From Komarekiella delphini-convector SJRDD-AB1 (GTDB lineage Bacteria > Cyanobacteriota > Cyanobacteriia > Cyanobacteriales > Nostocaceae): 64,000 bases of DNA. The number at the start of each line of letters is the position of its first letter. The stretch's first letter is position 1. The translations under genes and the position numbers were made by a program. Under the pieces are notes generated by a model. It had not been told where the DNA came from, searched no databases, and saw only the letters and a program-made list of their open reading frames with translations. Below are positions 10,760 through 19,821 of this stretch, in pieces. Where the stretch lies: positions 1 to 64,000 of the forward strand of contig NZ_VJXY01000041.1 of assembly GCF_014831675.1 (NCBI RefSeq), written 5' to 3'.

Positions 10760-11773
10760 ATGAGGAGTGGATTGATTTCTGGAGAGATTAATCAGGAAAA
10801 TCAAGCAATTCCAACAATTGCTCCAGATGTGTCGGTGGTAGTGCCGATTCATGACGAAGTGGAAAGTTTGCCGCTTTTATTAGAGGCGATCGCATCTACC
10901 TTATCTGCTAGTCAGTTAAGTTATGAAATCATTTGTGTGGACGATGGTTCTACAGATGGCTCAGGGGAATTTCTCAAAAAGGAAGCGCAAACACGCAATA
11001 ATTTAAAAGCAGTGATTTTACGTCGCAACTACGGTCAAACTGCGGCTATGTCAGCGGGGTTTAACTATGCAATAGGCAAAGCGATCATCACTTTGGATGC
11101 TGACCTCCAGAATGACCCTGCTGATATCCCCATGCTAGTGGCAAAGCTAGACGAGGGTTACGATTTGGTGAGTGGTTGGCGACAAAAAAGACAAGATGGT
11201 GCCGTGAATCGGTTACTTCCTTCCAAAATTGCCAACTGGTTAATTCGGCGTACCACTAGCGTCAATATTCATGACTATGGCTGTTCGTTGAAAGCCTATC
11301 GTGCGGAGCTAGTGGCAGATATGCACCTCTACGGGGAATTGCACAGATTTTTACCTGCTTTAGCATACATTGAAGGGGCAAGAATTACAGAAATGCCCGT
11401 GCGTCACCACGCTCGTCGCTTTGGTCGCAGTAAGTATGGACTGTCGCGGACGTTCCGGGTGTTAATGGATTTGTTAACCATTTTGTTTATGAAAAAGTTC
11501 CTTACACGCCCAATGCACGTTTTTGGGCTGTTGGGATTGATTTCGATGGTTTCAGGAGGGCTAATCGGAATTTACTTGACTTTCATCAAATTGGCTTTAG
11601 GCCAAATGATTGGCAATCGCCCTTTGCTGATTTTGGCAGTTCTCCTGCTAGTGACTGGAGTGCAGTTATTTTGCTTCGGTCTTTTGGCAGAATTGCTTAT
11701 GCGTACTTATCATGAATCCCAAGGACGCCCCATCTATCGTGTGCGGGAGGTGGTAGCAAAAAATGTTAACTAA
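10760..11773 (+). CDS. Polyprenyl-phosphate glycosyltransferase, GT2 family (GtrB/DPM1-like)
   Basis: It should transfer a sugar from a nucleotide donor to polyprenyl phosphate at the inner face of the membrane, making a lipid-linked sugar for surface glycans. The 337 residues have a GT-A domain (about 25-235) with VVVPIHDEVESL, the donor motif VDDGSTDGS, metal-binding LDADLQNDP and the acceptor-side RRFGRSKYG. Two C-terminal membrane spans follow (about 250-275 and 285-312), as in GtrB. It starts 13 bases after the endopeptidase stop, so the two are probably cotranscribed. The sugar cannot be deduced. Confidence 0.85.
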   Translation: MRSGLISGEINQENQAIPTIAPDVSVVVPIHDEVESLPLLLEAIASTLSASQLSYEIICVDDGSTDGSGEFLKKEAQTRNNLKAVILRRNYGQTAAMSAGFNYAIGKAIITLDADLQNDPADIPMLVAKLDEGYDLVSGWRQKRQDGAVNRLLPSKIANWLIRRTTSVNIHDYGCSLKAYRAELVADMHLYGELHRFLPALAYIEGARITEMPVRHHARRFGRSKYGLSRTFRVLMDLLTILFMKKFLTRPMHVFGLLGLISMVSGGLIGIYLTFIKLALGQMIGNRPLLILAVLLLVTGVQLFCFGLLAELLMRTYHESQGRPIYRVREVVAKNVN

Positions 11774-11805
11774 AGTAACAATAGTAGTCAATAGTCATTT
11801 GTCCT

Positions 11806-11936
11806 CTCTTACAAAGTTGAGCCAGTTGCTTGGGCGGGTTAAGAGACTTGTGCATTAGCGTAGCGGTAGCGACGCAGGAGCGTCACTGGCGTCTGTTCGC
11901 CGGAAGCCGGCGCTCAGACTTTACGCTTGGTCATTA
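11806..11936. repeat. Composite palindromic repeat sharing TCTCTTACAAAGTT
   Basis: Starts TCTCTTACAAAGTT, holds GCGTAGCGGTAGCGACGC and GACGCAGGAGCGTC hairpins, then GTTCGCCGGAAGCCGGCG, and ends CAGACTTTACGC. The two end blocks recur, inverted and without the middle, at 49893-49943, and in a looser form at 46214-46262. It lies between the glycosyltransferase and MFS genes and contains no gene. Confidence 0.6.
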
Positions 11937-12021
11937 GTAAATATTGGTTGACTCCAGACAAATAACAAGGGACAAATGACAAATCACAAATAACAATAAA
12001 CTCAATTAAATTGCATCTACC

Positions 12022-13254
12022 TTGAAAGCATTTAATACCTTTGACGCCGAATTGCGGCGCAACCTGCTGATTTTATTTACAGCAGGTTTATTATTCTGGT
12101 CTAGCTTGGCTTCGCTTTTACCAACTCTACCGCTCTACATTCAAGATGTAGGCGCAAGTAAGCAGCAAATTGGCATTGTCATGGGCAGTTTTGCCATTGG
12201 TTTATTGCTATTTCGCTCAATGCTAGGAAGATTAGCGGATGAACGCAGTCGAAAAATTGTCTTGTTGATTGGCACGATAGTAGTTGCGATCGCCCCTTTT
12301 GGTTACTTGGCATTCAAATCGATTCCATTATTGATACTGGTGCGGATTTTTCATGGTATTAGCCTCGCAGCGTTTACCACTGGATATAGTGCCTTAGTGG
12401 CAGATTTAGCACCTATTGAGAATCGGGGTGAAATTATTAGTTATATGAGTTTGACATCTCCCATTGGTTTAGCAATTGGGCCTGCTTTGGGAGGGTATTT
12501 AGAGGCTACATCTGGTTATGCAGCTTTATTTCTAGTTTCCGCTGAATTGGGTTTTGCTGCTTTTTTGTGTACTTTACAAATTCCCAATCCACCAGTAAAC
12601 AAACAAGGGCAAGTTGAGAGCAATAACAGCAAATTTTGGCAAATTTTGGGCAGTCCACGAGTGAGAGTTCCAGCTGTGGTAATGTTGCTGGTTGGTTTAG
12701 TAATTGGTGCTGTGCATACCTTTGTGTCATTATTTATCAAATCAACTGGGGTAGATTTGAATGCTGGATTGTTTTTTACAGCTGCGGCGCTTTCTAGTTT
12801 TATTCTCAGGCTGTTTGCCGGTCGGGCAAGCGATCGCTTAGGACGTGGTTTATTTATTACTTTTGGTATATTCTGTTATGGCTTATCATCACTAATGCTA
12901 TGGCAAGCCAACAGTGCGATCGCGTTCTTATTAGCTGCGATCATTGAGGGCTGTGGTGGTGGAACGATGTTCTCTATGATTACCACAATGATGGCAGACC
13001 GCTCATTACCACAAGAACGGGGACGAATTTTTGCTATATGTATAGCCGGATTTGATCTTGGCATTGCGATCGCAGCGCCTCTTCTAGGTTCTATCGCTGA
13101 GCAAGTTGGCTATCGCAATATGTTTGGCTACTGTGCAGTTTTAACTTTTCTGGCACTTCTCATCTTCCTTACCCAGTCCAGCAAAGACTTACGAAACTCC
13201 TTGCGCTTTGCTCTAGGTCGTGCTCCAGATGCTTATGCCCTGAAAAAAATTTAG
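12022..13254 (+). CDS. MFS transporter, probable drug or metabolite exporter
   Basis: A 410-residue integral membrane protein of the major facilitator superfamily with about 12 hydrophobic segments in two halves. The signature loop between helices 2 and 3 is seen as GRLADERSRK (about 69-78) and repeated in the second half as GRASDRLGRG (about 270-279). These fit 12-helix proton antiporters that export drugs or metabolites. The start is a TTG; the next in-frame ATG lies inside the second helix, so TTG is preferred although no strong ribosome binding site is seen. A hairpin terminator follows directly. The substrate is unknown. Confidence 0.82.
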   Translation: MKAFNTFDAELRRNLLILFTAGLLFWSSLASLLPTLPLYIQDVGASKQQIGIVMGSFAIGLLLFRSMLGRLADERSRKIVLLIGTIVVAIAPFGYLAFKSIPLLILVRIFHGISLAAFTTGYSALVADLAPIENRGEIISYMSLTSPIGLAIGPALGGYLEATSGYAALFLVSAELGFAAFLCTLQIPNPPVNKQGQVESNNSKFWQILGSPRVRVPAVVMLLVGLVIGAVHTFVSLFIKSTGVDLNAGLFFTAAALSSFILRLFAGRASDRLGRGLFITFGIFCYGLSSLMLWQANSAIAFLLAAIIEGCGGGTMFSMITTMMADRSLPQERGRIFAICIAGFDLGIAIAAPLLGSIAEQVGYRNMFGYCAVLTFLALLIFLTQSSKDLRNSLRFALGRAPDAYALKKI

Positions 13255-13292
13255 ATTGTAGAAACGCGCTTAAACGGATCTCTACAATCTTT
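13254..13292 (+). terminator. Hairpin terminator after the MFS gene
   Basis: GATTGTAGA pairs with TCTACAATC across an 18-base loop and is followed by TTTAT. It sits at the MFS stop codon and just before the oppositely oriented tRNA-Arg. Confidence 0.6.
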
Positions 13293-13301
13293 ATAATAAA
13301 C

Positions 13302-13374
13302 GGGCGAGGAGGGATTCGAACCCCCGACACCGTGGTCCGTAGCCACGTGCTCTAGTCCACTGAGCTACACGCCC
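13302..13374 (-). tRNA. tRNA-Arg (ACG)
   Basis: On the minus strand a 73-base cloverleaf: acceptor GGGCGTG with a matching 3' strand, D-arm AGCTCAGTGGACTAGAGC, anticodon stem CGTGG/CCACG with loop CTACGGA (anticodon ACG, read as ICG after deamination), and T-loop GGTTCGAATCC. CCA is not encoded. Confidence 0.96.
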
Positions 13375-13408
13375 TTACCAAGAGATCATACTAACATGTC
13401 TTAACCAA

Positions 13409-13918
13409 ATGACGCAAGAAAATTTTCTATTGAATTCTGCTGGCTTAACCCATCTGGATCGCCAGGGACAAGCACAGATGGTTGATGTGTCTGCCAAAGT
13501 ACCCACTATCCGGCAAGCAGTAGCAGTAGCCAAAGTGCGGATGCTGCCAGCAACCTTCGCCGCAATTCAAGCCGGAAATGCCCCCAAAGGAGACGTGTTA
13601 GGAACTGCAAGGATAGCTGGGATTATGGCGGCTAAACAGACAGCTACTTTGATTCCTCTGTGTCATCCATTGCCTTTGCAAAAAATTGCAGTTGATGTTA
13701 AACCTGATCCGCAACTACCTGGTTATCAAATTTACGCTACAGTCAAAACTAAAGCTGAAACTGGTGTGGAGATGGAAGCTTTAACCGCTGTTTCTATTGC
13801 AGCTCTGACTCTATACGATATGGCAAAAGCTTTAGAAAAGTCGATTCAAATTGAATCAATTCACTTGGTTAGTAAGAGTGGCGGGAAATCAGGGGATTAT
13901 TCCCCGCCAGAACAATAA
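13409..13918 (+). CDS. moaC: Cyclic pyranopterin monophosphate synthase MoaC
   Basis: MoaC converts the MoaA product to cyclic pyranopterin monophosphate, the first stable intermediate of molybdenum cofactor synthesis, which is needed for example by nitrate reductase. The 169 residues cover the whole single-domain family. Visible hallmarks are [14 protein letters not shown] near the start, [19 protein letters not shown], the [10 protein letters not shown] block, [24 protein letters not shown] and a KSGGKSG tail. No other moa or moe gene is adjacent; a tRNA lies immediately upstream on the other strand. Confidence 0.95.
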   Translation: MTQENFLLNSAGLTHLDRQGQAQMVDVSAKVPTIRQAVAVAKVRMLPATFAAIQAGNAPKGDVLGTARIAGIMAAKQTATLIPLCHPLPLQKIAVDVKPDPQLPGYQIYATVKTKAETGVEMEALTAVSIAALTLYDMAKALEKSIQIESIHLVSKSGGKSGDYSPPEQ

Positions 13919-13919
13919 C

Positions 13920-14123
13920 TTAGTCGATCTCACCTATCGCTTTATTAAGATCAGTTGGGCTTTCGTACTCTTCTTCTTCTGGCAATTGCTCTAACAGGGA
14001 GAGAATTGCCTGATCAGCGCCTTGCTTTTTAGCGTGTTTAATCAATGTTTGCTTATTAGCTGGATAGTCAACACCTTTCAAGTGTTTTTGTATTGCAACT
14101 GGGTTTGCTTTAGCCATCTTCAT
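13920..14123 (-). CDS. DUF2795-type small protein
   Basis: A 67-residue hydrophilic protein resembling the DUF2795 family: ANPVAIQKHLKGVDYPANKQTLIKHAKKQGAD is the usual helical core, followed by a short acidic tail. Members are small, soluble and of unknown function. An internal ATG two codons later (base 14117) could equally be the start. It converges on moaC with one base between the stop codons, so the transcripts probably overlap. Confidence 0.7.
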   Translation of the reverse strand: MKMAKANPVAIQKHLKGVDYPANKQTLIKHAKKQGADQAILSLLEQLPEEEEYESPTDLNKAIGEID

Positions 14124-14535
14124 CTACCTATAAAGGTCATTTCCATATTCACTAGCAGATGTATTTGCTCCCTCTATCAAAAAGATGAATCATTTTTAAC
14201 TAATAAAGAATCAAAGGTCATCCACTCGATTGATGAACAGATTGTTTGCCTTTGATAGTTGTTCTGTTGGCGAGAGTAACCTAGACGATTGATAGTTTAA
14301 ATAACAAAATAAGGCATTAATTGATTAAATAATTTTCTATCAACCGAGAGTCATAATGATAGATAATCTTTCATTTAAATGAGTTAACTGTATTTGAGCT
14401 ATGAATCAAAAAAGGTATATAACTATCGTTAACCTCTTTTGTTTATGACATCGGCTTTTTTCCATAAAATAACGCGCGTCTCAAATGAAAGGCGTTTGTT
14501 AGAGGCGCACGTTAAAATAGCTGGGTTAAATTCCC
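14124..14535. other. AT-rich spacer
   Basis: About 410 bases between a DUF2795 gene and a Uma2-family gene, both on the minus strand. I see no convincing gene, RNA or strong repeat. The part next to 14124 should contain the promoter of the DUF2795 gene. Confidence 0.4.
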
Positions 14536-15207
14536 TTATGGGAGATTGTCGGGGTCAATGCCAATACCACGTAAGTATGCTGCTAACTGGTCTGCGCGTT
14601 GGCGTTCTTGTGCTAGCAATAACTCAGCCTGTTCTGCCCGTTGATTGAGTTCTAACGAGTTCAAAAATCTCTGTCCATCTGGACGGTAAATTACTAACTC
14701 TCCCTGTCCAGCTTCAAATCTAATTCCCAGGCGTGGGCTTACCCAACTATCCATTTGCCATAGCTTACTCAAATGGTTGTTTTGCCGCAACCAGCCATCT
14801 AGTTGAAAACTTTCAGGGTCGTACAAATAGTATTCTTCAACACCGTAGGTATCGTAAAACTCTAGCTTGCGATCCATTTCCTTGGCATTGTTACTAGGAG
14901 AGAGAATTTCAAAGACTACTTGCAGTGGGGTATTGTCTTCTTGCCACTGACGATAGGAACGCCGTTTGCCCTTTGGTCTATCAAAGGCAACCATCACGTC
15001 AGGTGCAGTCGGTGTAATCAATTGAGAACGGACGGGATACCAAAGCAAATCTCCTGCAATCAAAACATTTTCATTGTTTGCAAACAGAATTTCTAAATTC
15101 TCCTTAATTAGGACAATCCAACGATACTGCTCCGTGTTATCTGCTATTGGTTTGCCGTCACTGTCGGGATAAAGGAGGTCGGGGTCTGTTTGCTCAAAAA
15201 TAGTCAT
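14536..15207 (-). CDS. Uma2/DUF820 family protein (restriction-endonuclease-like fold)
   Basis: These proteins are strongly amplified in cyanobacteria and have a PD-(D/E)XK nuclease-like fold, but their biological role is not established. The 223 residues show the expected order: TAPDVMVAFDRP (the Asp of the motif), LQVVFEILSPSNNAKEMDRKLEFYDTYGVEEYYLYDPE (the E...K-containing core) and a C-terminal coiled-coil-like tail rich in Glu, Gln and Arg (RAEQAELLLAQERQRADQLA). It stands alone in the spacer-rich stretch. Expression or nuclease activity cannot be inferred from the sequence. Confidence 0.85.
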   Translation of the reverse strand: MTIFEQTDPDLLYPDSDGKPIADNTEQYRWIVLIKENLEILFANNENVLIAGDLLWYPVRSQLITPTAPDVMVAFDRPKGKRRSYRQWQEDNTPLQVVFEILSPSNNAKEMDRKLEFYDTYGVEEYYLYDPESFQLDGWLRQNNHLSKLWQMDSWVSPRLGIRFEAGQGELVIYRPDGQRFLNSLELNQRAEQAELLLAQERQRADQLAAYLRGIGIDPDNLP

Positions 15208-15331
15208 AAGATTTAACCCAACTGCTCTTTACTTTCAATTTGATTATGACTGGTTGTAAAAGTCTAATAGCAACCGCACCCCCAAAAACCTTAGAATGAT
15301 TAAGGTGTATTCAAATTTGTAACAAATATTT

Positions 15332-15589
15332 ATGCCTCCTCGTTGGCCTCGCAAACCTGATCGCAATGACCCAGAGTTCCGCAAATTAGATGACCGGATG
15401 AATTTTGCCATACATGTGGCGATTGCTGCTGCTATTAATTCCGGGTTATGGTTTGTCCATAACTTGAAAGCAACTACCTGGGAGTGGTTGCCCTGGTTAA
15501 CAGCCAGCTGGACAGTAGTATTATTGGTGCATCTCATTTATATTGCTGCGATCGCCAACTACACCGAAACACCATCCAAATCCGCCTGA
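15332..15589 (+). CDS. Small two-helix membrane protein (2TM domain type)
   Basis: An 85-residue protein with a charged N-terminus (PPRWPRKPDRNDPEFRKLDDRM) and two hydrophobic segments (about 28-46 and 55-74) separated by a Trp-rich turn KATTWEWLPW. This matches the cyanobacterial 2TM-domain layout, with both ends predicted in the cytoplasm. The function is unknown. It starts 125 bases from the divergent Uma2 gene. The minus-strand frame over the same DNA is a shadow. Confidence 0.6.
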   Translation: MPPRWPRKPDRNDPEFRKLDDRMNFAIHVAIAAAINSGLWFVHNLKATTWEWLPWLTASWTVVLLVHLIYIAAIANYTETPSKSA

Positions 15590-15709
15590 AGACGGATTAC
15601 TAATGCTAGGGCGATTGTAACCTGTGGCAGTAGAATCAGCCTGGTTTATTGAGCGATAATGTGAAAAAGCCTGAGAGTTAACACTCTTTCTTAATTTAGG
15701 GTTATTTTT

Positions 15710-16018
15710 ATGGCTAAGACTAACACTACAGAAATGCTAGAAGCCCTAGCATCTGAAATTGGCGAAAATGTCTATATAGATATTGCCAAATGGCATCTTT
15801 ATTTATCTGATGCCAAACTGCATACAGTAGTTGCCGAACAACTGTATCCTTTAATCAGTTCCAATACTATAAATGAAGACCGAGTTGTAAAAGTCTTGGA
15901 ATCTATTCCAGTAAAAATTGGTGGTGGAAGACGTGAACTTCCTCTAATCGATTTATTACCACTACAATGTCAAGTCACCCTAGTAGATATTTTAGAGAAA
16001 TATCAACGCGAAATCTAA
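15710..16018 (+). CDS. DUF3181 family protein
   Basis: A 102-residue soluble protein conserved among cyanobacteria, with the DUF3181 pattern: an N-terminal helix around TEMLEALASEIGENVYIDIAKWHLYL and a C-terminal IPVKIGGGRRELPLIDLLPLQCQVTL block. No function is established and no catalytic residues are obvious. It is followed by a 300-base spacer without genes. Confidence 0.75.
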   Translation: MAKTNTTEMLEALASEIGENVYIDIAKWHLYLSDAKLHTVVAEQLYPLISSNTINEDRVVKVLESIPVKIGGGRRELPLIDLLPLQCQVTLVDILEKYQREI

Positions 16019-16319
16019 TCAATTAATCGAGGGTATATCTTAGTTAAACAGTTTACTAAGTAAACACATCTTAATTCAATTTAGATTTGAGATTTGGAGT
16101 TATAAATCTGTTTAACTAGAATTAAAAATTCTGTAACCCGCTTTTATAAAAATCAAAACACAGATGCACATAGATAAATCTTGTGAATCTGTACACATAT
16201 TTGGTAACAATTTTCCTTAACTATTAAGGAATTTTAGTGTTCCAAACTAAGTCAAATGTGAGCAAGTTTATCTTGAGACTCACAAATGATTTTCATGCAA
16301 ACTTATTGAGGATAGTTAC
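16019..16319. other. AT-rich spacer
   Basis: About 300 bases upstream of a small conserved-type gene. I see no gene or strong repeat; it presumably holds that gene's promoter. Confidence 0.4.
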
Positions 16320-16529
16320 ATGCTTCTACAAATCAAACAGTCTGGCGAATTAGTAGAAATTGAGGAAATCCAAGAATTAATCGATCCAAATAATGATGTT
16401 ATTCACGGACGAGAACAACAAGGAGAAGAAGAACAGCCACCTGAATCTTATAAAAAAGAAAATCTCGTTTTTCCTTCTGGTGAAGATTTACCACGCTGTT
16501 GGTTAGATGCCGACTATAGAAAAGCCTAA
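16320..16529 (+). CDS. Small acidic hypothetical protein
   Basis: Not a family I can name. The 69 residues are acidic and hydrophilic, with an N-terminal beta-like MLLQIKQSGELVEIEEIQELIDP, a Gln/Glu-rich middle, and a LVFPSGEDLPRCWLDADYRKA end. A good AGGA-type ribosome binding site (TGAGGATAG) lies 6 bases upstream of the ATG, and the long quiet spacer before it fits a real gene. Confidence 0.5.
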   Translation: MLLQIKQSGELVEIEEIQELIDPNNDVIHGREQQGEEEQPPESYKKENLVFPSGEDLPRCWLDADYRKA

Positions 16530-16616
16530 GTTACCTGATTTTAAAATCAGGTAATAAGTAATTGGATAAATTCAATTACCTATCACCACAATATTTGAGT
16601 CTACCTCTTTCTCTAA

Positions 16617-17096
16617 TTATGTGCTAGTTGGCGACGCAGCCTTTTGTGCTGTAGTCGCCTCTTTATTTGGCTGCAATTTTGGGAAAAATGTCTGCGAAAT
16701 CCAGTTAGTCAAAATATGAGACAGTAATCCTAAAGGGCCAGCAAACAAACACAATGCTAGGGAGTGAACTGTCCAAACACCTGTTTTCTGACCTTCCCAA
16801 TATATCCAACGACCAACAAACAAATCCATCACCAAAAAATGAATCCAACCCGCTGCTGCGACTTTTTCATCGGCAAAAAGTCGTGCAACATCAGCTAACT
16901 GAATATTTGAAAAATCTTGAGCATTTTCGGGTGTAATGCTGTTAATAAACAAATATAAATATACTCCAGCTAACAGCACAAAAGGTAAATATGATTCCAT
17001 TACCCATCGTGTAACTTTCCAGTTGGGCAAAAAAATCATCAGGGCCCAAAAGGGCAAAACAAAAAGATTGGCAACGTCAAAAACTTGAGAGATCAT
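16617..17096 (-). CDS. ABA4-like membrane protein (DUF4281)
   Basis: A 159-residue membrane protein with four hydrophobic segments, resembling plant ABA4 (needed for neoxanthin formation) and its bacterial relatives. The conserved region includes WIHFLVMDLFVGRWIYWEGQ and a LSHILTNW end. In cyanobacteria the biochemical role of ABA4-like proteins is unsettled. It lies 49 bases after the CobW-type GTPase gene on the same strand, so they may share a transcript. A role in carotenoid chemistry is inference from the plant protein only. Confidence 0.75.
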   Translation of the reverse strand: MISQVFDVANLFVLPFWALMIFLPNWKVTRWVMESYLPFVLLAGVYLYLFINSITPENAQDFSNIQLADVARLFADEKVAAAGWIHFLVMDLFVGRWIYWEGQKTGVWTVHSLALCLFAGPLGLLSHILTNWISQTFFPKLQPNKEATTAQKAASPTST

Positions 17097-17145
17097 AAAA
17101 ATGAGGACAAGGAATGAGGGAAATAGGAAATTACTTACTCAACAC

Positions 17146-18186
17146 TCACAGAGCTACTAATTGTGATTCTATTTCGGAAGATTTCAAATCACGACCGATG
17201 AAAACTAAACGCGTTTGTCTTGCTTCTTCTGGTAGCCAGGGGCGGTCGTAAAATTTATCAAATCGTGTTCCCACGCCTTGCATCACTAAGCGCATGGATT
17301 TATTGGGCACAGCCACAAAGCCTTTAATCCGATAAATTTCTTGTTGGTGCGCCAGTGTTTGTAACTGATTTTGCAGCTTTTCTGGGTCAAAGGCACGGTC
17401 TAAAATGAGGTGAGTCGAGATAATCTCTTCGTCGTGGGTGTGGTCTTCTTCAATATCATGATGACTGGGACGAGAATCTAAGTTATCTTCAACTGCGGCT
17501 TGGAACCCTAATAATATAGATGGGTCTAGTTGAGAGCAATTGCTCTCTACAATCTTCACAACTCTGGGCAACTCTTGTTTAATCAACTCTTCAACTTGAG
17601 CTAATGTCTCGGCATCAACTAAATCGGTTTTATTTAACACCACTAAATCTGCACAAGCAAGCTGGTCTTCAAACAATTCTTGCAAGGGTGTTTCATGTTC
17701 TAAACTATCATCTGCTTGCCGTTGGGCTGCTACTGCCTCTGGATCGCTAGCAAATGTCCCCCCTGCCACAGCTGCACAATCTACTACGGTAATCACCGCG
17801 TCTACAGTAGCAGCGTTGCGAATTTCCTGCCAGCGAAAAGCTTTCACCAAAGGTTTTGGTAAGGCTAAACCAGAGGTTTCAATCAAAATGCAATCAATGC
17901 TATCTCGCCGCTTGATTAACTCTTGCATTGTGGGAAAAAATTCTTCCTGCACAGTGCAACATAAGCAACCGTTTGTTAATTCAAAAATATTACTGCCACC
18001 ATCAGCGTCTTCGGGGCAAATTTGACAAGATTTCAACAATTCGCCATCAATACCAAGTTCGCCAAATTCATTGACTAAAACAGCAATGCGGCGTCCTTGG
18101 TTGTTTTGTAGTAGGTGGCGAATTAGGCTGGTTTTACCACTACCTAAGAAGCCTGTGATTACTGTGACAGGAATTTTTGCAGCCAT
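17146..18186 (-). CDS. CobW/COG0523 family GTPase, probable metallochaperone
   Basis: G3E-family GTPases of this group deliver or insert metals (zinc, cobalt or others); many are annotated CobW. The 346 residues have the Walker A GFLGSGKTS (about 12-20), NEFGELGIDGELL, the metal-binding GCLCC motif (about 73-77), IETSGLA, NKTDL (about 190) for guanine recognition, a His/Asp/Glu-rich loop SHHDIEEDHTHDEE that is a likely metal sensor, and the C-terminal CobW_C domain. No riboswitch or clear Zur box was recognised. The metal cannot be assigned; the CXCC and His-rich loop favour zinc or cobalt. Confidence 0.85.
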   Translation of the reverse strand: MAAKIPVTVITGFLGSGKTSLIRHLLQNNQGRRIAVLVNEFGELGIDGELLKSCQICPEDADGGSNIFELTNGCLCCTVQEEFFPTMQELIKRRDSIDCILIETSGLALPKPLVKAFRWQEIRNAATVDAVITVVDCAAVAGGTFASDPEAVAAQRQADDSLEHETPLQELFEDQLACADLVVLNKTDLVDAETLAQVEELIKQELPRVVKIVESNCSQLDPSILLGFQAAVEDNLDSRPSHHDIEEDHTHDEEIISTHLILDRAFDPEKLQNQLQTLAHQQEIYRIKGFVAVPNKSMRLVMQGVGTRFDKFYDRPWLPEEARQTRLVFIGRDLKSSEIESQLVAL

Positions 18187-18329
18187 ATTTTTGCCTGAAT
18201 TTATCAGTATGATAAGTTCTAAAAATTACAAACTTAAATACTGAGAATGAGCTTAGCTTAAAGTTTGACTTAGTTATTCTAAGCTGATTATTCAGCAAGC
18301 TTTGCAAATAGATCTATTAAACATCATTG

Positions 18330-18390
18330 AGGGGCAATCTCCCTATGGTTGCTTTCATCAATGTAAAGCAGTCACAGGGCTATTGCCCCT
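18330..18390. repeat. Long structured hairpin between ho1 and cobW-like gene
   Basis: Three nested helices: AGGGGCAAT/ATTGCCCCT at the base, CCCT/AGGG inside, and TGCTTT/AAAGCA at the tip, separated by small internal loops. On the minus strand it lies about 120 bases after the heme oxygenase stop. No T-run follows on either strand, so it is not a standard terminator; it could be a small RNA, processing element or repeat. Confidence 0.5.
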
Positions 18391-18512
18391 AAATATTTTG
18401 AGCATTTTTAGCGCTCATTCTTTCTCTAAAGACACCTATGAATTATCTTTCGTTAGGCTGTCTGGACTTATGACCCCACACTCCACACTCCGCACCCTGT
18501 ATTGGGAACTCA

Positions 18513-19229
18513 TTATTCAGCAGTAGCGAGTTCAGTGCTGCCGCGTGCGCGTCGCCGTGTGAGGCTGTTGTACAGCATTAAACCGATCGCTTTGATCAAA
18601 TTACCTTCTAATTCTTGGAACATCTTCATGTTCATGCCAAAGGCGGCGTTAGCTTCATCAACTATGCGATCGCTTGTAGCATCATCAAGTGGCAATTCAT
18701 CCAAAGCTTGACGATATTTGGCTTTAAATGCCTTCTCGTCAGAAATCTCATCAAATTCATAGAAGGCAGTACCTTGTCCATCAGACAGATTCATCGCCGT
18801 TTGGGCAATGCCTTTGAGAATTTGTCCTCCAGATAAATCGCCTAAGTAACGTGTGTAGGAATGTGCAATTAGCAGTTCCGGTTCTGTTGCAGATATTTCC
18901 CGGATGCGCTGTACATAAGCTTCACCTGCGGAAGACAGTTGGATTTGCTCCCGCCAGTTGTTACCAAAGTAAAAACTCAGGTCTTTCTCTAGAGTATGCT
19001 TGCGCTCTAGCTGGGGAAAGTTAATTTTAGAAACAATCGGGTGCTGACGGTGCTTTTCCATCTCCTCTTCCATCGCTGAGTAGATGAAGTAGAAGTTAGC
19101 AACTAGCTTTCGGTAGGAGTGTTTTTCCACCACTCCTTTTAAAAAGCACTTGACAAAACCCACATTTTCCGCCATCGTGTGGGCTTTTTTAGTACCTACA
19201 CGTAATTTGGTTGCTAAATTGCTGCTCAT
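18513..19229 (-). CDS. ho1: Heme oxygenase (biliverdin-producing)
   Basis: It opens heme with ferredoxin electrons to biliverdin IX-alpha, iron and CO; biliverdin feeds phycobilin synthesis for phycobilisomes and phytochromes. The 238 residues match the length of cyanobacterial HO1. The proximal heme-ligand histidine lies in TKKAHTMAENVGFVKCFLKG (His about 17), and the distal-helix signature is seen in AHSYTRYLGDLSGGQILKG. The gene is monocistronic with a 590-base AT-rich spacer upstream. No bilin reductase gene is adjacent. Confidence 0.95.
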   Translation of the reverse strand: MSSNLATKLRVGTKKAHTMAENVGFVKCFLKGVVEKHSYRKLVANFYFIYSAMEEEMEKHRQHPIVSKINFPQLERKHTLEKDLSFYFGNNWREQIQLSSAGEAYVQRIREISATEPELLIAHSYTRYLGDLSGGQILKGIAQTAMNLSDGQGTAFYEFDEISDEKAFKAKYRQALDELPLDDATSDRIVDEANAAFGMNMKMFQELEGNLIKAIGLMLYNSLTRRRARGSTELATAE

Positions 19230-19821
19230 GCTAAATTTCTCAACTTTAAAAAGTTAATTGTCGGAGTTTTGATTTTACGAACGGCTAAAAAAGCCATTAA
19301 AACGTTACCTTAAAACTTTTTGATGAGAATTTATATTAAAATTTTTTAAGCCAGGATATTTTTGAGTTATTAACACAGCAAAGGCTATAAGACAATATAA
19401 GCGCTGTCCAAGAGTTTTAATTTTTTGTTTTTATTAGCTAAATTTCGCTTTCATTCTTAGCTTCGCTGAGAAATACTTGCGATTACTCTAAAAGTAGGAT
19501 TATCATAGCTTGTTTTGGATCTGTGGCATTGTTCAAGTGTGAACTAATACTTGCATAAAGCTAAGACTGAAGTTGGAATTATATAAAGTAATAATTAGCT
19601 AGAATTATGTAAACCTCACTCTTAACGTCAAAATCCATACTCAAATTTATGAAAAATTTACATAAAATAGATATATTTTTACGTGTTTTTGCGGAAAAAT
19701 AGTTTTATTAGAATAATTTTTTAAAAAAAAATAAGAACAATTATAGATAAGGTATTCTGTCGAAGTGGAATAAAGTTTCAAGTACTATTTTTCAGTGTGA
19801 TTGTGTGGAGTGTTTAAACTT
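19230..19821. other. AT-rich divergent promoter region of ho1 and glmM
   Basis: About 590 bases between divergent genes. The centre is extremely AT-rich (19300-19400 and 19660-19760), including a run of As near 19723. I see no gene and no consensus NtcA box. Promoters for both flanking genes are expected here. Confidence 0.5.

Noticed and set aside
15244-15537. 97-codon minus-strand frame
   Set aside because: It overlaps the 2TM-type gene on the other strand, and its composition is that of a shadow frame.
18330-18390. Hairpin as a cobalamin or other metal riboswitch for the CobW-type gene
   Set aside because: No B12-box or other known riboswitch core; position and symmetry fit a structured spacer element better.
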